64,000 nt of DNA from Camellia lanceoleosa. Taxonomy: Eukaryota > Streptophyta > Magnoliopsida > Ericales > Theaceae. Under the pieces are notes generated by a model. It was given only the letters and a program-made list of their open reading frames with translations. It was not told the DNA's origin and did no database searches. A program made the translations under genes and the position numbers. The DNA lies in NCBI GenBank assembly GCA_025200525.1, contig CM045763.1, positions 91,033,015-91,097,014 on the forward strand, read 5' to 3'. Positions 47,237 to 59,938 of this stretch are shown here, in pieces. Position 1 is the stretch's first letter. Each line of letters begins with the position of its first letter.

Positions 47237-49950
47237 ATGGCTGACTCGAGCGAACCCCAAAATCAGCCTGAACCAGGTCTGCTGCTATATTTAGCATGCA
47301 TTCTTTTTTTTATTAGCTTTCGACTTTCAACTAGTATTTACTTGTCTTGTGTATTTTACAGTCTGCAATTTCTTCAGAAAACCATCAAAAAACAAAAACA
47401 TTAGGAAGCGAACATTTGACGAAAATGAAGATGAAGCTGAAGATTCGAAAACTGAGAGTTCACTGATACATAATAAGAAAAAGCCCCCACAGCCTGACAA
47501 TAAGCTTCACTTCTCTACTGGACCCTCCAAACGCTCAATGCCCTCTGAGTCAAATGTAGAGTCTGCCACGCCAATCTTTCAGTTTGAGTCTTCGAAAGAA
47601 ATTCAAGTTCAAAATGATAGCAGGGCAACTGCAACTCTGGAAACTGAGACTGAGTTCGGAAAAGATGCTCGAGCAATCAGAGAGAGAGTTCTAAAGCAAG
47701 CTGAGACTGCTTTGAAGGGGAAAAGCAAGAACCCTGGGGATGAAAAGCTGTATAAAGGTATTCATGGTTATACTGATTACAAAGCTGGGTTCCGAAGAGA
47801 GCAAACAGTTTCTGCGGAGAAAGCTGGTGGGTCACACGGGCCTCTTAGGGCTTCTGCTCACATTAGAGTGTCGGCAAGGTTTGACTACCAGCCAGATATT
47901 TGTAAGGATTATAAAGAGACTGGTTACTGTGGGTATGGAGATTCTTGTAAGTTTATGCATGACCGGGGGGATTATAAGTCGGGATGGCAGATGGAGAAGG
48001 AGTGGGATGAAGCTGAAAAGGCAAGAAAGAGAAATTTGGCTATGGGAGGGGATGACATGGATGAGGGGACTGCAGACCATAGCGATGAAGATGATGAAGA
48101 TGCATTGCCGTTTGCTTGTTTTATATGTAGGCAGCCTTTTGTAGATCCTGTAGTAACTCGGTGCAAGCACTACTTCTGTGAGCATTGTGCATTGAAGGTA
48201 AGCTTTTTTTGTTTATTTTTTATTTTTTTATAAATTTTTTTGTGGTCATAATTGAATTCCCTGTTGATTTACTATTGGCTTTCTTATCTAGTGTTCATAT
48301 GCTTGTACTGGATTTCATGCTTCTAAGCTAGATAGAATTGTTCCTAGGAGATAAAGAAATCAAATAAAGTAAGAAAATAATGAAACACATAAACTGGGTT
48401 TTGTGAGAAGGGTGGAAGCCTCTTTAACAATCTCAAATGTAGAGAAATATACATGAAGATGACTTCCTAAAAAAAATCCTCGTGTTAATATACTTGTAGT
48501 ATTACCATTCCAGATGAACTCATAAAAAAAATAAAAACATTCATAGTTTACGAAATATTTCTAATTGTGTTAACATACTTGTAGTTTATGAAATAAATGA
48601 GAAAAAGAAAACTATCGGAAACAAATTCTGATGCTCAAGAAATATTTTTACAAATTGATTATTTGCTCTAAGCCCTTTAACAAATTATAGTCTCATCATG
48701 AAGTGTTTTCTCATCAAGGATACGAAATGAATTTGGTTGCCTGCATGTTCACCGCAATCAACATACAAATTTATGTTTAGAAGCAAAATTTGGTTTTTTA
48801 TGTCACGAGCATACTCCTTCTACTAAATTTGTTGATTTTCAGAATTTTTATATTAACCCAATTGAATCTATAAAGTGAGATATTCCAAAGAAATTTGGGT
48901 ATGTCGACTTGTTTTGTGCACATCGTGGGAAGCTCATATCTATCACGATTGAATTTTATGTTTTTTTTCTACCAAACATGAAAGACCACTACCCATGTTT
49001 AGGACCATTTGTCCAAACAGAACAAATTTTATTGTAGATTTCAGAATTTAAAAATTTTCAATTCAGTCTCAGGCACTCAAAGATTCTTTATCCAAACATA
49101 CATATTTGATGTTCCTAATCTTTTATATGGAGGATAGGAGTATGCTTTATTGCTAAAAATTGGATGTCTGTCTGTCTTTTAAGTAAAAGTAAATTATTTA
49201 ATCACATGTAAAAAAATAGTGCATGAAATGAAAAATATTAGACAAGAGGGAGGAATGTTTCCCTTGTGTTTCTCAGTTTTTATCTGTCACTAAAAAGGAA
49301 ACATGGAACTGTACCTTAGTCTTTGCTGACAATTTGAAGTGAAAGATAATAGAAGATAAATTGATGAGACGATAAAGTTATCCCATTTCAAGTTTACATA
49401 GCATTTAAAATGAGCTCTTAACATTGCCTTTATAGGATAATATGTAAAATTTAAAGAAATGAGAGTTTCAGTACTTTTTTTTTTTCTTCCTGGAAATGAT
49501 TTTTTTTTTTCGTATACAAATTAGGATTTCATCAAGGAAAATGTTTTAGACCCTCAACTTTGATTTGTTACACGCCCAATGATATAGGGCCCAACTCTCT
49601 TGCCCCACATCATTGTGGGTCTGAAAGTGTGTCTCTAGCATTGCTCTTTGATCAAATGCATCCCAATGATATAGGGCCCAACTCTCTTGCCCCACATCAT
49701 TGTGGGTCTGAAAGTGTGGGTCTCTAGCATTGCTCTTTGATCAAATGCATTGGTACAAATTAAGATTTGATCATTTTTAGTGTTATGCCATGTTGCATGT
49801 TATTCTTCAAATAATAAGCTTTTTGACTCTTCTTTTGTTTTACAGCATCATGCCAAGAACAAAAAATGTTTTGTATGCAACAAGCCTACCAACGGCATAT
49901 TCAACACTGCTCACGAAATAAAGAAAAAGATGGCTGCCGAGGGAAAATAA
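47237..49950 (+). CDS. CCCH and RING zinc-finger splicing factor (CWC24/RNF113-like)
   Basis: Coding exons are 47237-47276, 47362-48197 and 49846-49950, all with GT-AG introns and consistent phases, giving 326 residues. The start [13 protein letters not shown] precedes [17 protein letters not shown], a hallmark of the family. An acidic and basic low-complexity region follows, then [14 protein letters not shown] and [18 protein letters not shown]. The CCCH finger has Cys194, Cys203, Cys209 and His213 (C-x8-C-x5-C-x3-H). The C3HC4 RING has Cys266/269/281, His283, Cys286/289 and Cys300/303, and is completed only after intron 2. Relatives (yeast Cwc24, human RNF113A, Arabidopsis C3H1) act in the nucleus in the activated spliceosome. 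Length is near that of plant relatives, no defect is visible, and a dead duplicate lies at 4990-16700. Identity is sure at family level. Confidence 0.95.
48198..49845 (+). other. large intron 2 of the CWC24-like gene
   Basis: 1648 bp, splitting the RING finger between Lys292 and His293. The first 790 bases are the source or sister of the intronic sequence at 6285-6376, 9278-9310 and 16045-16700. It carries the unoccupied sites for both LTR insertions of the duplicate. Confidence 0.9.
49575..49750 (+). repeat. 87-bp tandem duplication in intron 2
   Basis: CCCAATGATATAGGGCCCAA through TTGCTCTTTGATCAAATGCA occurs twice head to tail, nearly perfect (one copy has GTGTGTC, the other GTGTGGGTC). 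Confidence 0.95.
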
Positions 49951-50856
49951 CGCGTGTGTAAAGAAGTATTTGGTTACTGCTTTGGTTTGTGACCATGTCT
50001 GTTGATTATGTTTTCATTCACCCACCACTTATTGTTGAACACTGTAAGGTTTTCACTGGGTCTCCCTTGATGCATTAGTTTCAGAATAACATTGAAATGC
50101 ATACATACATTCACTACTGAGCTACTGTAATATAACTTTCTGATTTATGTTTTTGTATAAATTCAGGCATGTGAGTTGATTTTTAATGTTTTTTTCTTCT
50201 CGTTGTAGATTTGGAAGTAATGCTACTGTTCTTTTCTGTATTAACAAATGTTTTGCCTCTGATCATCAAAACAATTTTTAGTTTCCTTTGCTGTCAATGC
50301 AGCCTGTATGATTATCACATGACAATTGTAAGGGTATAATTGTAATTTTGTTGGTAGGTATAGTCGTAAATTCCACCAAAATGACATAATGTCATTTTTG
50401 CAATTGTTGATTTAATGGGTGTTATGCTTTAAAGTAAAAGATTCTAATTGAGTTGAGTTATATTATATGAACAGAGTTTTTACATAATTTTTGTACAAAA
50501 TGAAGATGTTGAATTATGGTGCATGTTGTTGAATAGAAAATCTTTCCTTTTACTCCTCTTTTCCTACTAACCAAACAGAGGAAGGTCCATCTCCCTACCT
50601 TCCTCCCCACCTCCGTTCCTACCTCTTCCTTTTCCTTCTTTCGTCTGTATTGTGTTTGGATCTTTAGATTATGGAAAGTCAGTACTTGCTACTTTCTTTA
50701 TATATGCACCATATAATTGGAACTGCCCGGACTTTGAACTAGTTTGGACAGGCCTCGGCTTGAGTCCTTTGATGGGCCTATGGGTTGTAATAATCTTTGT
50801 TGGAAGTAGTGAACCTAACCATTCTCTGCTGTGCCAACAAAAGAAAAGGACAAATA

Positions 50857-50863
<7 letters not shown>
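49951..50863 (+). other. 3' flank of the CWC24-like gene
   Basis: Likely 3' untranslated region, then intergenic DNA. T-rich and AT-rich stretches follow the stop at 49950, but no single poly-A signal stands out. No other gene seen. Confidence 0.45.

Positions 50864-50887
<24 letters not shown>
50864..50887 (+). repeat. (TA)n microsatellite
   Basis: About twelve TA units directly beside the next MITE, so a TA-type target cannot be resolved. Confidence 0.9.
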
Positions 50888-51152
50888 GTGCCTGTTTGGC
50901 ACAGCTGGACTCTATTTGGTAGAACTGTGGAAAGGTGCTTATAGTTTATACTTAAACAGCTTATAGCTTATAACTTTCAGCTTAAGCTGATTTTCAGCTT
51001 ATTTTTAAACCATCTCCTGCCCTACTCAAAGAATAAGTTGATTTCTGACTTCCAAAAAGCTATAAGCTATAAGCTAAACAAAACATATCAAAATAGTTTA
51101 AATTAAGCTGAAAGTTGAAATAAGCTGTAGTTAAGCTCTGCCAAACAGGCAC
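50888..51152. mobile_element. MITE with GTGCCTGTTTGGCA ends
   Basis: 265 bp. GTGCCTGTTTGGCACAGCT at the left and AGCTCTGCCAAACAGGCAC at the right are inverted. The arms continue with AGCTTATAGCTTATAACTTT against AAAAAGCTATAAGCTATAAG. No ORF. Confidence 0.8.
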
Positions 51153-51378
51153 ATAATCAGCTTATTCTAGTTTTCAGCTTAATTTAAGCTATTTTGATGT
51201 GTTTGATTTAGCTTATAGCTTATAGCTTATAGCTTTTTGGAAGTCAGAAATCAGCTTATTCTTTGAGTGGGGCATGAGATGCTTTAAGAATAAGTTCGAA
51301 ATCAAATTTTGTCGAAAAGTTATAAGTTATAAGTCGTTTAAATAAGTTTATAAGCCATGTACTCTACCAAACAACACT
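51153..51378. mobile_element. second, partial copy of the same MITE family
   Basis: TTCAGCTTAATTTAAGCTAT, repeated AGCTTATAGCTTATAGC and CTCTACCAAACAACAC are related to the preceding element, joined end to end. One outer end is missing or altered. Confidence 0.55.
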
Positions 51379-51387
51379 TATATATCA

Positions 51388-51731
51388 GGATAAATTACAA
51401 ATATACTTCCTGAGGTTTGTTTAAAATACAGATTAATTCTTGTGATTTGAAAAATTACAAATATTCTTTTGTTAAAATTTTTTATCTAATAGAATTAACT
51501 AAAAAAATAAAATTTATAATTGTTCTCCTATATAATAATAAAATTACTTAAATTATTAATTGAAATATATTTCTAACATTATTAAAAATTATTAATTGAC
51601 TTGATGATTTATTAATAAAAGGGCGATTTGTTATGAAATTAAAAACTTTAGGGGTGAAATATAATTTTTAAAATCACAGGGAGAGATTCGTATTTTAATT
51701 AAATCTCAGGGAGAGTATTTATAATTTACCC
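51388..51731. mobile_element. Mutator-like MITE family B, copy 2
   Basis: GGATAAATTACAAATATACT at the left with TTTATAATTTACCC at the right. The flanks are TATATATCA and TATATATTA, an 8/9 target duplication. Interior is related to 4520-4860 (TGGCGAT-free AT-rich core with GGGCGATTTGTTATGAAATT). Confidence 0.75.
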
Positions 51732-51869
51732 TATATATTATCAACTGGTGCAGTTTCTTAGAAGCTGTAAGTTAGTAATTATAAAGTATAAATTAAAAAA
51801 TATATGTATCTTCACAATAATCAGTTTATTAAAGTTAATTTTTATCAAATAAGTTGTCGGCAAAAATTA

Positions 51870-52283
51870 TAGGAGATTTATGTGTACATCTTAATAGGTA
51901 GACTTATTATTTAATAGATTCTATGATAATTAATGACGTTTTTTACTAAACACTATTAAAAAAGGCACAAATAGTTTATTTTCAATGACAATTTGAAAAT
52001 TGTCACAAAAATGTTACTAATTATAAGTTTTAGTGACAGTTTAACAAAATTATTACAAAAAAGTTACTAATTTTTAACTTTCAGCGACATCTTAAAAAAT
52101 TCATCACAAAAAAATCACTAATCATAAGTTTTAGCAACAAATTATAAAATGTGACAAAAAAAAGTCAGTAATTGTCAACTTTTAGCGACATGTACAAAAA
52201 TTTATTTTTAGTGATGATTTTATTAGAATTTATTTTTAATAGGATTTGATGAGAATTAAGTCTAAGCTATTAGTAGTTTACCT
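51870..52283 (-). mobile_element. MITE family A, copy 2
   Basis: Reverse of the 4010-4445 element: ends AGTAGTTTACCT, internal CACAAAAAAATCACTAATCA-type units. AAAAATTA flanks both sides (51862-51869 and 52284-52291), an 8-bp direct repeat. Confidence 0.75.
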
Positions 52284-52336
52284 AAAAATTAAACTAAATA
52301 TGTGACATAGGCTTGTAGAATATATATATATATATA

Positions 52337-53032
52337 CAGTGGCGGAGTTAGGGGCACTTATTGATTACAACATTAATTTTTTTTTTCATAACCAACAATA
52401 AGAAGATGATAATAATTTTTGAATTAATATTAAGTACAAAAATTTAAATAAATTATTACAAAAGTATTTCACATAAAATTTTATAATTAATTTCGAGTAA
52501 AATCAAAAAAAAAAATATTGCGTGTAACTAGTGTATTATAGACAATATAAAAAAATTATATATTTAAGTCGTAAAATAAATTATATAATGGTAAGATAAA
52601 TTAAATTTTTACAAAATTTAAGTAAAAATTTCATATAATAGTGATATCACATCATTATTGACAAATGATATCACCGACTAATAGTAAAACAACATATGAA
52701 GGGTGAACTCCACATGCAAATATAACTAATACTCTAGTAATTTTTACATATATATAGTGAGATTAATTATATTTGCATATTAATAATGATGGATATTACC
52801 TTTATATTGAGATTTTTTTACAAAATTTTCATACATAAAAATATAATTTGTTGTAGTCACTTTATTTTTAATAAAACAATCACTATTATTTTCATAAATT
52901 TAAAAATACCCTTGGAATTTTATTCTAAATATTATTTTTGTTTAAAATTTTATTTATATACATATGTGGAAAAAAAAAAAAAATTCAAGAGAGGCACGTG
53001 AACTCCTTGGTCACCATGTGGCTCCGTCACTG
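52337..53032. mobile_element. hAT-like element with CAGTGGCGGAG ends
   Basis: CAGTGGCGGAGTTAGGGGC at the left and GTGGCTCCGTCACTG at the right form an inverted repeat (CAGTGGCGGAG/CAGTGACGGAG). TATATATA lies on both sides, consistent with an 8-bp hAT duplication but confounded by TA runs. The 696-bp interior is AT-rich with no transposase. Confidence 0.7.
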
Positions 53033-53045
53033 TATATATATATAT

Positions 53046-55158
53046 ATATATATAAAGAGTAATGTTAGAGAACTCAAGACTTTTATCAAACATTCGTATC
53101 GGTGTAGGTCTCACATTCACATGAATTCCACACATCCAGTGATTTTTTGGTAAAAAATTTGACAAAAATTTTAAAACCCCTAGTATTTTTCATATAAAAA
53201 AAGGTTATAAACGACCTTTATAAATTGAATCGAACGTGTCCTAAGTTCTCTTGAAATACATGAATCATATGACATGACTTGAGCTAATGAGCATACTTTT
53301 GGATTGAGCTTAGCAAATAGAGTCCAATAGCTATTTTCTTGTTACAAATGGCTTTCCAAACCACACTTCATGTTCATGGTAATTTAGATGGACACTCAAC
53401 CTTGAAAGCAATGTTCAAATTGATTCCCTTATTGTCTTGACTTGAAGTTATCTTTAATTTTTGACCTTTTGTCCTTGGCTCTGACCCATACAGTGTACGT
53501 AGTTTCTTTTCCTTTGTGGCAAGTTGAGTTTCAAATGCCTATTTATTTATTAAATTTTGTTTGGAAAGTTATTATTTTTGCAAGTTATTTTAATTTTTAA
53601 CTATTTTAGTAGGTTAAATTTTTATATTTGGAAAGATAGTTAAATTTTTTTTTTGTAGTTGAATGGAATACTTGTAATAGAAAAAATAAAATGATTATGG
53701 ATTTGATGTGATATTTTGTCTTATTAACTATTTTATAGCCAATTTTATCATTTTATGAATTTTAGCCCAAAAAAATACTAAAAAATCCGACCTGCGAAAC
53801 ACCCAAGTCTAATTTTTTTTTCTTTACTAGAACTAACTCTTAGGAATGATCTTGATTGAAAATTTAAGAGGCGTAATCCCCTACCATTCGAAAAGCAAGA
53901 GATCAGAAAGATTTGGCTTCAATCAATTGGAGTTAATAGTTGGCCAAAATTCTTTCAACTTCACTAGAAGGTTAAGCAAAGTGCCCCCTTCAAGTTACCC
54001 TCTTTGATGTACCTAAAAATAAAAAGCAATAAAAAGAAATAAAAAAAAATATGAATTCTATTCATGATCTCTATATTTTGAAGATTCTCTATTGACAACA
54101 TAATGTGGATAAGTTTGATGATTCTCCATACTTTTAGCGAGAATAATTTTTGGTGTGCCATTGATTTCAAAACCACTCAACTATATTCTGTCAAAATCTC
54201 AACCTAAACTACTTTTTATTTTTTTAATTTTTTATGATGCCGAATTTATATTCCAAACAGCCTTGAAAAGACGGCAGTGAAGTGTTAAGATAGGCCATAT
54301 GTTACAAAAAGCTCCCAAATCATCTACAAAGATGGAAGAATACAGGGAATGCTTTAGACTTAAGCTAATCATCATTTTCATTCAAATATAAGCAAATAAT
54401 AAGGATCAAGCAATAAATGTTTATACCATTCATGGCTTTTATTTGAAGAAATTAAAATAAGTAGAAAGATGTGAAAGAAATAACAAAATATGGTGATGTA
54501 AGTAGATATGTATTTTAATGCAAGTGAAAACGAACTTTAATTGTACTACAATACATACTCCACTTGAACATTCCTGTTTTATTTTTGGTAATTTGATTTT
54601 ATCTACAAAAGAGGACAACATTTGGCATGTTTGTTTTTTCTTGACTAAGGCTAGTTAGCATTTCTTGATGATATAACATCACTCAGAAGTTGTTTGTGAC
54701 AGGTGTCATGCATGGGGGACCCATACAAATGGAGGTGGCAATATGCCAAAGGCTAATTATATTCTTTTAACACCGCCCTAGGATATGGTTGGATTGGTCA
54801 ATTTCTTCTTCAATCATCCAATAATGCACACCACCTCTAGGATAACTCATAATGCTAAAAGGATATTTTCTATTAGACAAGAAAAATGATACACAAACTT
54901 AAGTTTGTACAAAATTTCATAATAGAGTAATTTGGTAATAACATTTTTAAAAATTATATTTTATATTGATGGGTTTTTAATTTAAAATGACATGACTCAA
55001 ACTTTTAATTTGATTATAAATTTATATAGTGTTTTTGTTTAAGAGAGGATATTGTTCAAAAAAATAAATAAAATTAAGAGAAGATATTGGTCAATTACGA
55101 GGAAGTTGGATATTCTTTCCGAATCTCTCTTGTTTGAAGACACGTCTCTAATATACGA
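53046..55158. other. intergenic, no gene recognised
   Basis: AT-rich. Short frames on both strands lack motifs. No repeat boundary could be supported. Confidence 0.45.
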
Positions 55159-55167
55159 TAAATTTTA

Positions 55168-55388
55168 GGGCAAATTACATATGCCTCTCTCGAGATTTAG
55201 CTAAATTACAGATACGCTCTTGAAGTTTTGAAAATTACAGATACCTCCTGAGATTTATATTTTCATAACAATTTATCCCTTAATTTGTTATGCAAATAGT
55301 ACCTTCAGAGGAGGTATCTGTAATTTTTCAAACCTCAGGGGGTATCTGTAATTTTACTAAATCTCGAGGGGGTATATGTAATTTACCC
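55168..55388. mobile_element. Mutator-like MITE family B, copy 3
   Basis: GGGCAAATTACATATGCCTC at the left and GGGGGTATATGTAATTTACCC at the right are inverted. TAAATTTTA (55159-55167) and TAAATTTTT (55389-55397) are an 8/9 target duplication. 221 bp, the shortest copy. Confidence 0.8.
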
Positions 55389-55397
55389 TAAATTTTT

Positions 55398-55855
55398 AAG
55401 GGAGACTTACATATAAATCCTAATAGGTAGACTTATTATCTAATAGATCATATGATAATTAATGACGTTTTTTTATCAAACACTATTAAAAAACGTCATT
55501 AATTGTTAATTTTCAACTACAGTTTAAGAATTTTGTCACAAAAAGTCACTAATTATAAGTTTTAGCGACAATTTAAAAAAATCGTCACAAAAAAATTCAT
55601 TAGTTTTCAACTTTCAGCAATAGTTTGAAAAATTTGTCACAGAAAAACATTACTAATTACAAGTTTTAATGATAATTTTTAAAAATCGTGACAAAAAAAG
55701 TCACTAACTGTCAATTTTTAATGACATGCGAAAAAATTGTCACAAAAAATTATTTTTAATGACGATTTTAATAAGACTTATTTTCAATAGAATTTGATGG
55801 GAATTAAGACTAACTATTAAGACTTATAGATAATTTACCTTAATTCTAATTATTT
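55398..55855 (-). mobile_element. MITE family A, copy 3
   Basis: AGGGAGACTTACATATAAAT through several CACAAAAAGTCACTAATTAT units to TATAGATAATTTACC. Same order as 51870-52283, and it directly abuts the family B element. Confidence 0.75.
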
Positions 55856-57334
55856 TGTTATAGACAGAGACAAAGAGGGGGTGGATAAGGAAGATCTAAA
55901 TAAAATATTTTTATTTCAAGTATAATTTTTAACCGACGTCTAAAGATTTATTGAGTTTTTGCTTCACCATTAACTTTGCTCAAATTACTTTCTATTTATA
56001 TAGACAACAATGGGGTGCATTAATTTTTGCAAGATGTCCAAAGCAAATCAATGATTGACCTTTACTTAAGCACAAATGTTAGATAAATCGAATTGAAACA
56101 TAAAAGTGTGTTTTGCAAGCTCATATTCGTTTTGGGTATAGAATTTGTCACAGTTAAAATAAATTTTAACTACACTGTATAATTTTTGTATCTTTGTGTA
56201 ATATAATTCTATTTACCTAACATTTTTGTTATTGGTACGATTTATCACTTTTAACATGGCAGAAGCACTTAGGCAACACAATGTGACAGGAACAATAAAA
56301 ATGGCACTAAGGGTTGAAAACTTTGAATCTGATCCTTCATATATTTAAATATTTATAATATTATATAAAGTATACAATTCAGAAAAATTTTAAATTTTGT
56401 AACTTTTTTTGATGTTTCAAAATCGCCCATATTGTCAACTGTTTACGAAATTAACAATTATCAAATTTAACTTATCTTTTTCATTCATCAAACCATAAAA
56501 TAAAAAAATAAATAAATGTAAAATTATAAAGGCATCATGTTTGTACCTACCATTAATAGATATGTATATTGTATTCATTATATGTGGTGGGTATTAAACT
56601 TTGCAAAGGCTTCATGAAGGTTATCCAATAGTACTACTTCTTACTTGGATCATTAGGATATGTATAGTATAGCCATTTCTTGGTACAAAAATGAATTTCT
56701 TATTCACACCTTCCAAACGCAAGGTTAGGGTTATAATTCTATCTTAAGTTTTTTTTCTTAGATAAAAAGAAATGGAAAGTGCTTCTTTCTTGAATTTATC
56801 TTTTTATATTATATGAAGTGTACAATTAAGTTGGTCTGAATAGTTCTAAAAACGCTGTCGTGTTTGCTTAATTTTTAATAAACGCTTATCACAATTGATG
56901 AGTTTGAAAACGGCTTATGTGAGAAAATTGTTCATGTCAAAAAATTAAACTGATTTCACTGACAGTTTCTTTTCATCTTCTTCATTCATAAATTATTTTC
57001 AAATTTTTGCACTGCAAAGATTCTGTCTCAAAATTATTTCTCAATTAAATGATTTATCATTTTAACTGTGTGGTAAATAGAGGATTAGAAACTGAAAAAT
57101 AAAAATGAGATAGAAAAATAAAAGAACATTTGCACTATTAAAATAAGATTGAAAAATTATATCATTTTGATGTATTATGACTAGTCAAAATATGGGTTTA
57201 ACCACACACAATTAATAAAATGACAAAAATAATGACAGTTCAATGCAAGACCCAATAGCCCTAAAAACTGAAAACTGCCAAGAAGATGGTCCCAGAAAAT
57301 GAAGTTGGGGTCAAAGAACTTTTATGGGACTTTT
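55856..57334. other. intergenic, no gene recognised
   Basis: AT-rich, nothing supported. Confidence 0.45.
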
Positions 57335-57705
57335 GGTATTACCTCCGGTCCTCGGATTGACTAGATCGGCTCTTTATGAGTTCGGGTTTCGCTTTTAATA
57401 ATCAATTGCTCAATGTAGAACTCGTCAATATTATATACCAGAAAAAATCACGCTGATCAAATATTGATAGCTATCTCACTGGATCAGTTTTTTGTCAATC
57501 ATTAATTTGTTCATCGTCTTTTTTTTTAATACAAAACTGATTTGATCACATTCCTATCGATATCCGATCAACTTGATTTTTTACAAACATATAATACTCG
57601 ACGAGTTTTATATATTGAACAGTTCAACTTATCAAAACGAGACCCGTGATAAGCCTCTATGGGTCAAATAATACCGTCCAATCCGATTTCGGACCGGAGA
57701 CCAGC
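57335..57705. mobile_element. foldback MITE candidate
   Basis: CTCCGGTCCTCGGATTGACT at the left against AATCCGATTTCGGACCGGAG at the right. Inner matches include GGGTTTCGCTTTTAATAA with TTATCAAAACGAGACCC, and AGAACTCGTC with GACGAGTTTT. Approximate ends. Confidence 0.65.
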
Positions 57706-57839
57706 TGCATCCTTTACGAAAACAGGACAAAACACATAGTAGGACACAACAAGTGTACCAACAAAACCAGGCAAAAGTCCTTCGGCCTGTACACCCTTAA
57801 GCCTTAATAGTTTCTCAATTGGTGGTTTTTCTTTTTATT

Positions 57840-58228
57840 TTTATGGACAAATTATAATGGTAGGTTTTGAATTTTGTCTCGTGTCATTTTAGCTTTTATC
57901 ATTTTAATTAGATTAATTTTGATTCTTAATTTTAAATTTTATATTAATTTAGTCCAATTGATAATGTCGATTATGATTTTTGAAGGAAAATGATCATTGA
58001 GTTAGTTAGAATTAACTTCATCGAGTTGAATATCAATTTTTCTTATAAAAATATGACACATATCGCTCATGTGTATATTTTTTCATAAAAAATACTAACA
58101 ATTTAATTAATTAGATCAAATTAAGACAAAATTATATATTTAAAATTAAAATTAAGTTAATTGAAATTATAGGAATCAAAATGATAAAAAGACTGAAATA
58201 TAAGAATCACATATATAATTTTCCCATT
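57840..58228. mobile_element. foldback MITE candidate
   Basis: ATTTTAGCTTTTATCATTTT and AATTTTGATTCTTAATTTTA at the left are inverted relative to AATCAAAATGATAAAAAGAC and TAAAATTAAAATTAAGTTAA at the right. The interior has ACTAACAATT-rich AT sequence. No ORF. Confidence 0.55.
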
Positions 58229-59490
58229 TTTAATTATTTTTAAGGCAGCATGTCGTTTGCGTCAGTTTAAAAGTTAACTTATTCTTAAATCTCCAGCGTC
58301 AATTTATAAGTTAACTTTCTTAAATCTTTGTTTATAAAAAAAAAATTGGTTGAAAATTTTTACTAAAGACAAGAATGAACAAAATTTTATCAAAAAAGCT
58401 ATTTTGTATTCTTTCTTTTTCTACTTTAAATGGACTTAAAAAAATAAAAAAATAAAAAATAAATCAACTTATAAGTTTGAGAATTTTTATTTCGGACAAA
58501 TTTTGGCTCACCAATGCGTTAAAATTATAACTAATTCATAGATAAAAAATAACAACTTATAAATGCAAATCAAACTAAATAAAAAAATTAGAGTAAATGT
58601 AATTACAAACAATGGCAAAAGTTGAGACGATTTCCCAGTAAATTATTTTTGTTTAAATTTGGTCACAACTAACATTTTGGATTAATTCCTCTTTATTTTC
58701 AATGAAACAAAATAATAATAAGAAGAAGAAGAAGAGAAAATTGGTTATAAATCTAATTTAAGGAAGGCATAAGACATTAGGTCCAATGGATATTTTTTTT
58801 ATTAGTGAGAGATCCACCATTTGTGAAATTGTTTGGTGAGAAATCATTTTACTTGTTTTGAAGGACATTTTGTTTTCAATTTTACCCCTTAATTTATTTG
58901 TTGATTTTTTTTTATCTGTTGACTTTCATTGACTATCTGCTCAAAAACTTTTCCTATCTCTGCTTAAAAAAAATTTTATCTGCTCAAATTTTTTTCCTAT
59001 CTGCTCAATTTTTTGACTATGTATGTAATTTTCCCCGTCTATTCAAAATTTTACTATCTATTGAAATTTTACTATCTCGATCATTGAATTTTTGTACCTA
59101 TCTGCTCAAAATTTTCTTTATAAAACTGCGGACTAATTATCATTTTCAACCGTTTTGAGCAATAAAAGTTCAAGAACTCAAATTTTAAAATCTTCTCTTC
59201 ATAATAGTGGTCTTAACCTAGCAATCACCATATATCAACATGGTCAAACTGAACTCTAAACACCTAATTGACAACAAATTTATCAAAACACAGCTTATAA
59301 TATTTAACCAACATATAAACAAGACCAATAGGAAATGTCACAATAAAGTGTACATGCAATCCACTATATATGAAATCAGTAAATTAAAACAGAAACCTAC
59401 ATAATCACAACCTACCTTTACAAATTAATTAGAACAAAACTTAGATACCAAAAGACTTAGGAGCAAGAGGATAGAAAGAATTAGCAAAAT
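58229..59490. other. intergenic, no gene recognised
   Basis: AT-rich. 58900-59110 repeats the phrase CTATCTGCTCAAAA several times (ATCTGCTCAAATTTTTTTCC and similar), a short imperfect repeat. Confidence 0.45.
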
Positions 59491-59667
59491 TTCCCAAAAT
59501 TCAAGTTAATCGAAGAGTCACTGAGTGATTAGACATAGAGAAGTAAGTTTTCCATTGACATACGAGTAAGAATGGATGTGTAGAGTTGATAAAGGAAGGG
59601 GGAGAGAGAGAGAGAGCGAGAGATAGGGGGAAAGAAGAGCGATAGAGGTGATTTTGGAGACATATCT

Positions 59668-59693
59668 GCGAAACCCTAAACTTAGGGTTTCGC
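59668..59693. repeat. inverted telo-box palindrome
   Basis: GCGAAACCCTAA, two bases AC, then TTAGGGTTTCGC: 12-bp perfect arms around AAACCCTA motifs. The surrounding 59560-59930 is purine-rich on the plus strand and GC-richer than the neighbourhood, like a plant 5' region in minus orientation. Confidence 0.8.
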
Positions 59694-59938
59694 ATTCGAT
59701 GAAGGTTTGCGGAAGATGAGAAGTAGGGGATTGGATGGATGAAAGAGAGGACGAGGAAAGCGAAAGGGTTGGTAAGCAGAGAGAATGCAAGGATGGCGGC
59801 TATGTGGCAAAGGTAGTTGGCGGCGATGGTGGAGGAGTAGTGAATGAGGACGGAGGAGCAACGATGGAGGATGGAGGATGAGCGACGGAGGACAACGACG
59901 ATGGTCAGTCAGCGTGAAGAAGTTGAAGAGAAGATATG

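Noticed and set aside
47740..48185. Overlapping ORFs on both strands at the CWC24-like gene
   Set aside because: Shadow frames of exon 2. The real frame has zinc-finger spacing and matching splice phases.
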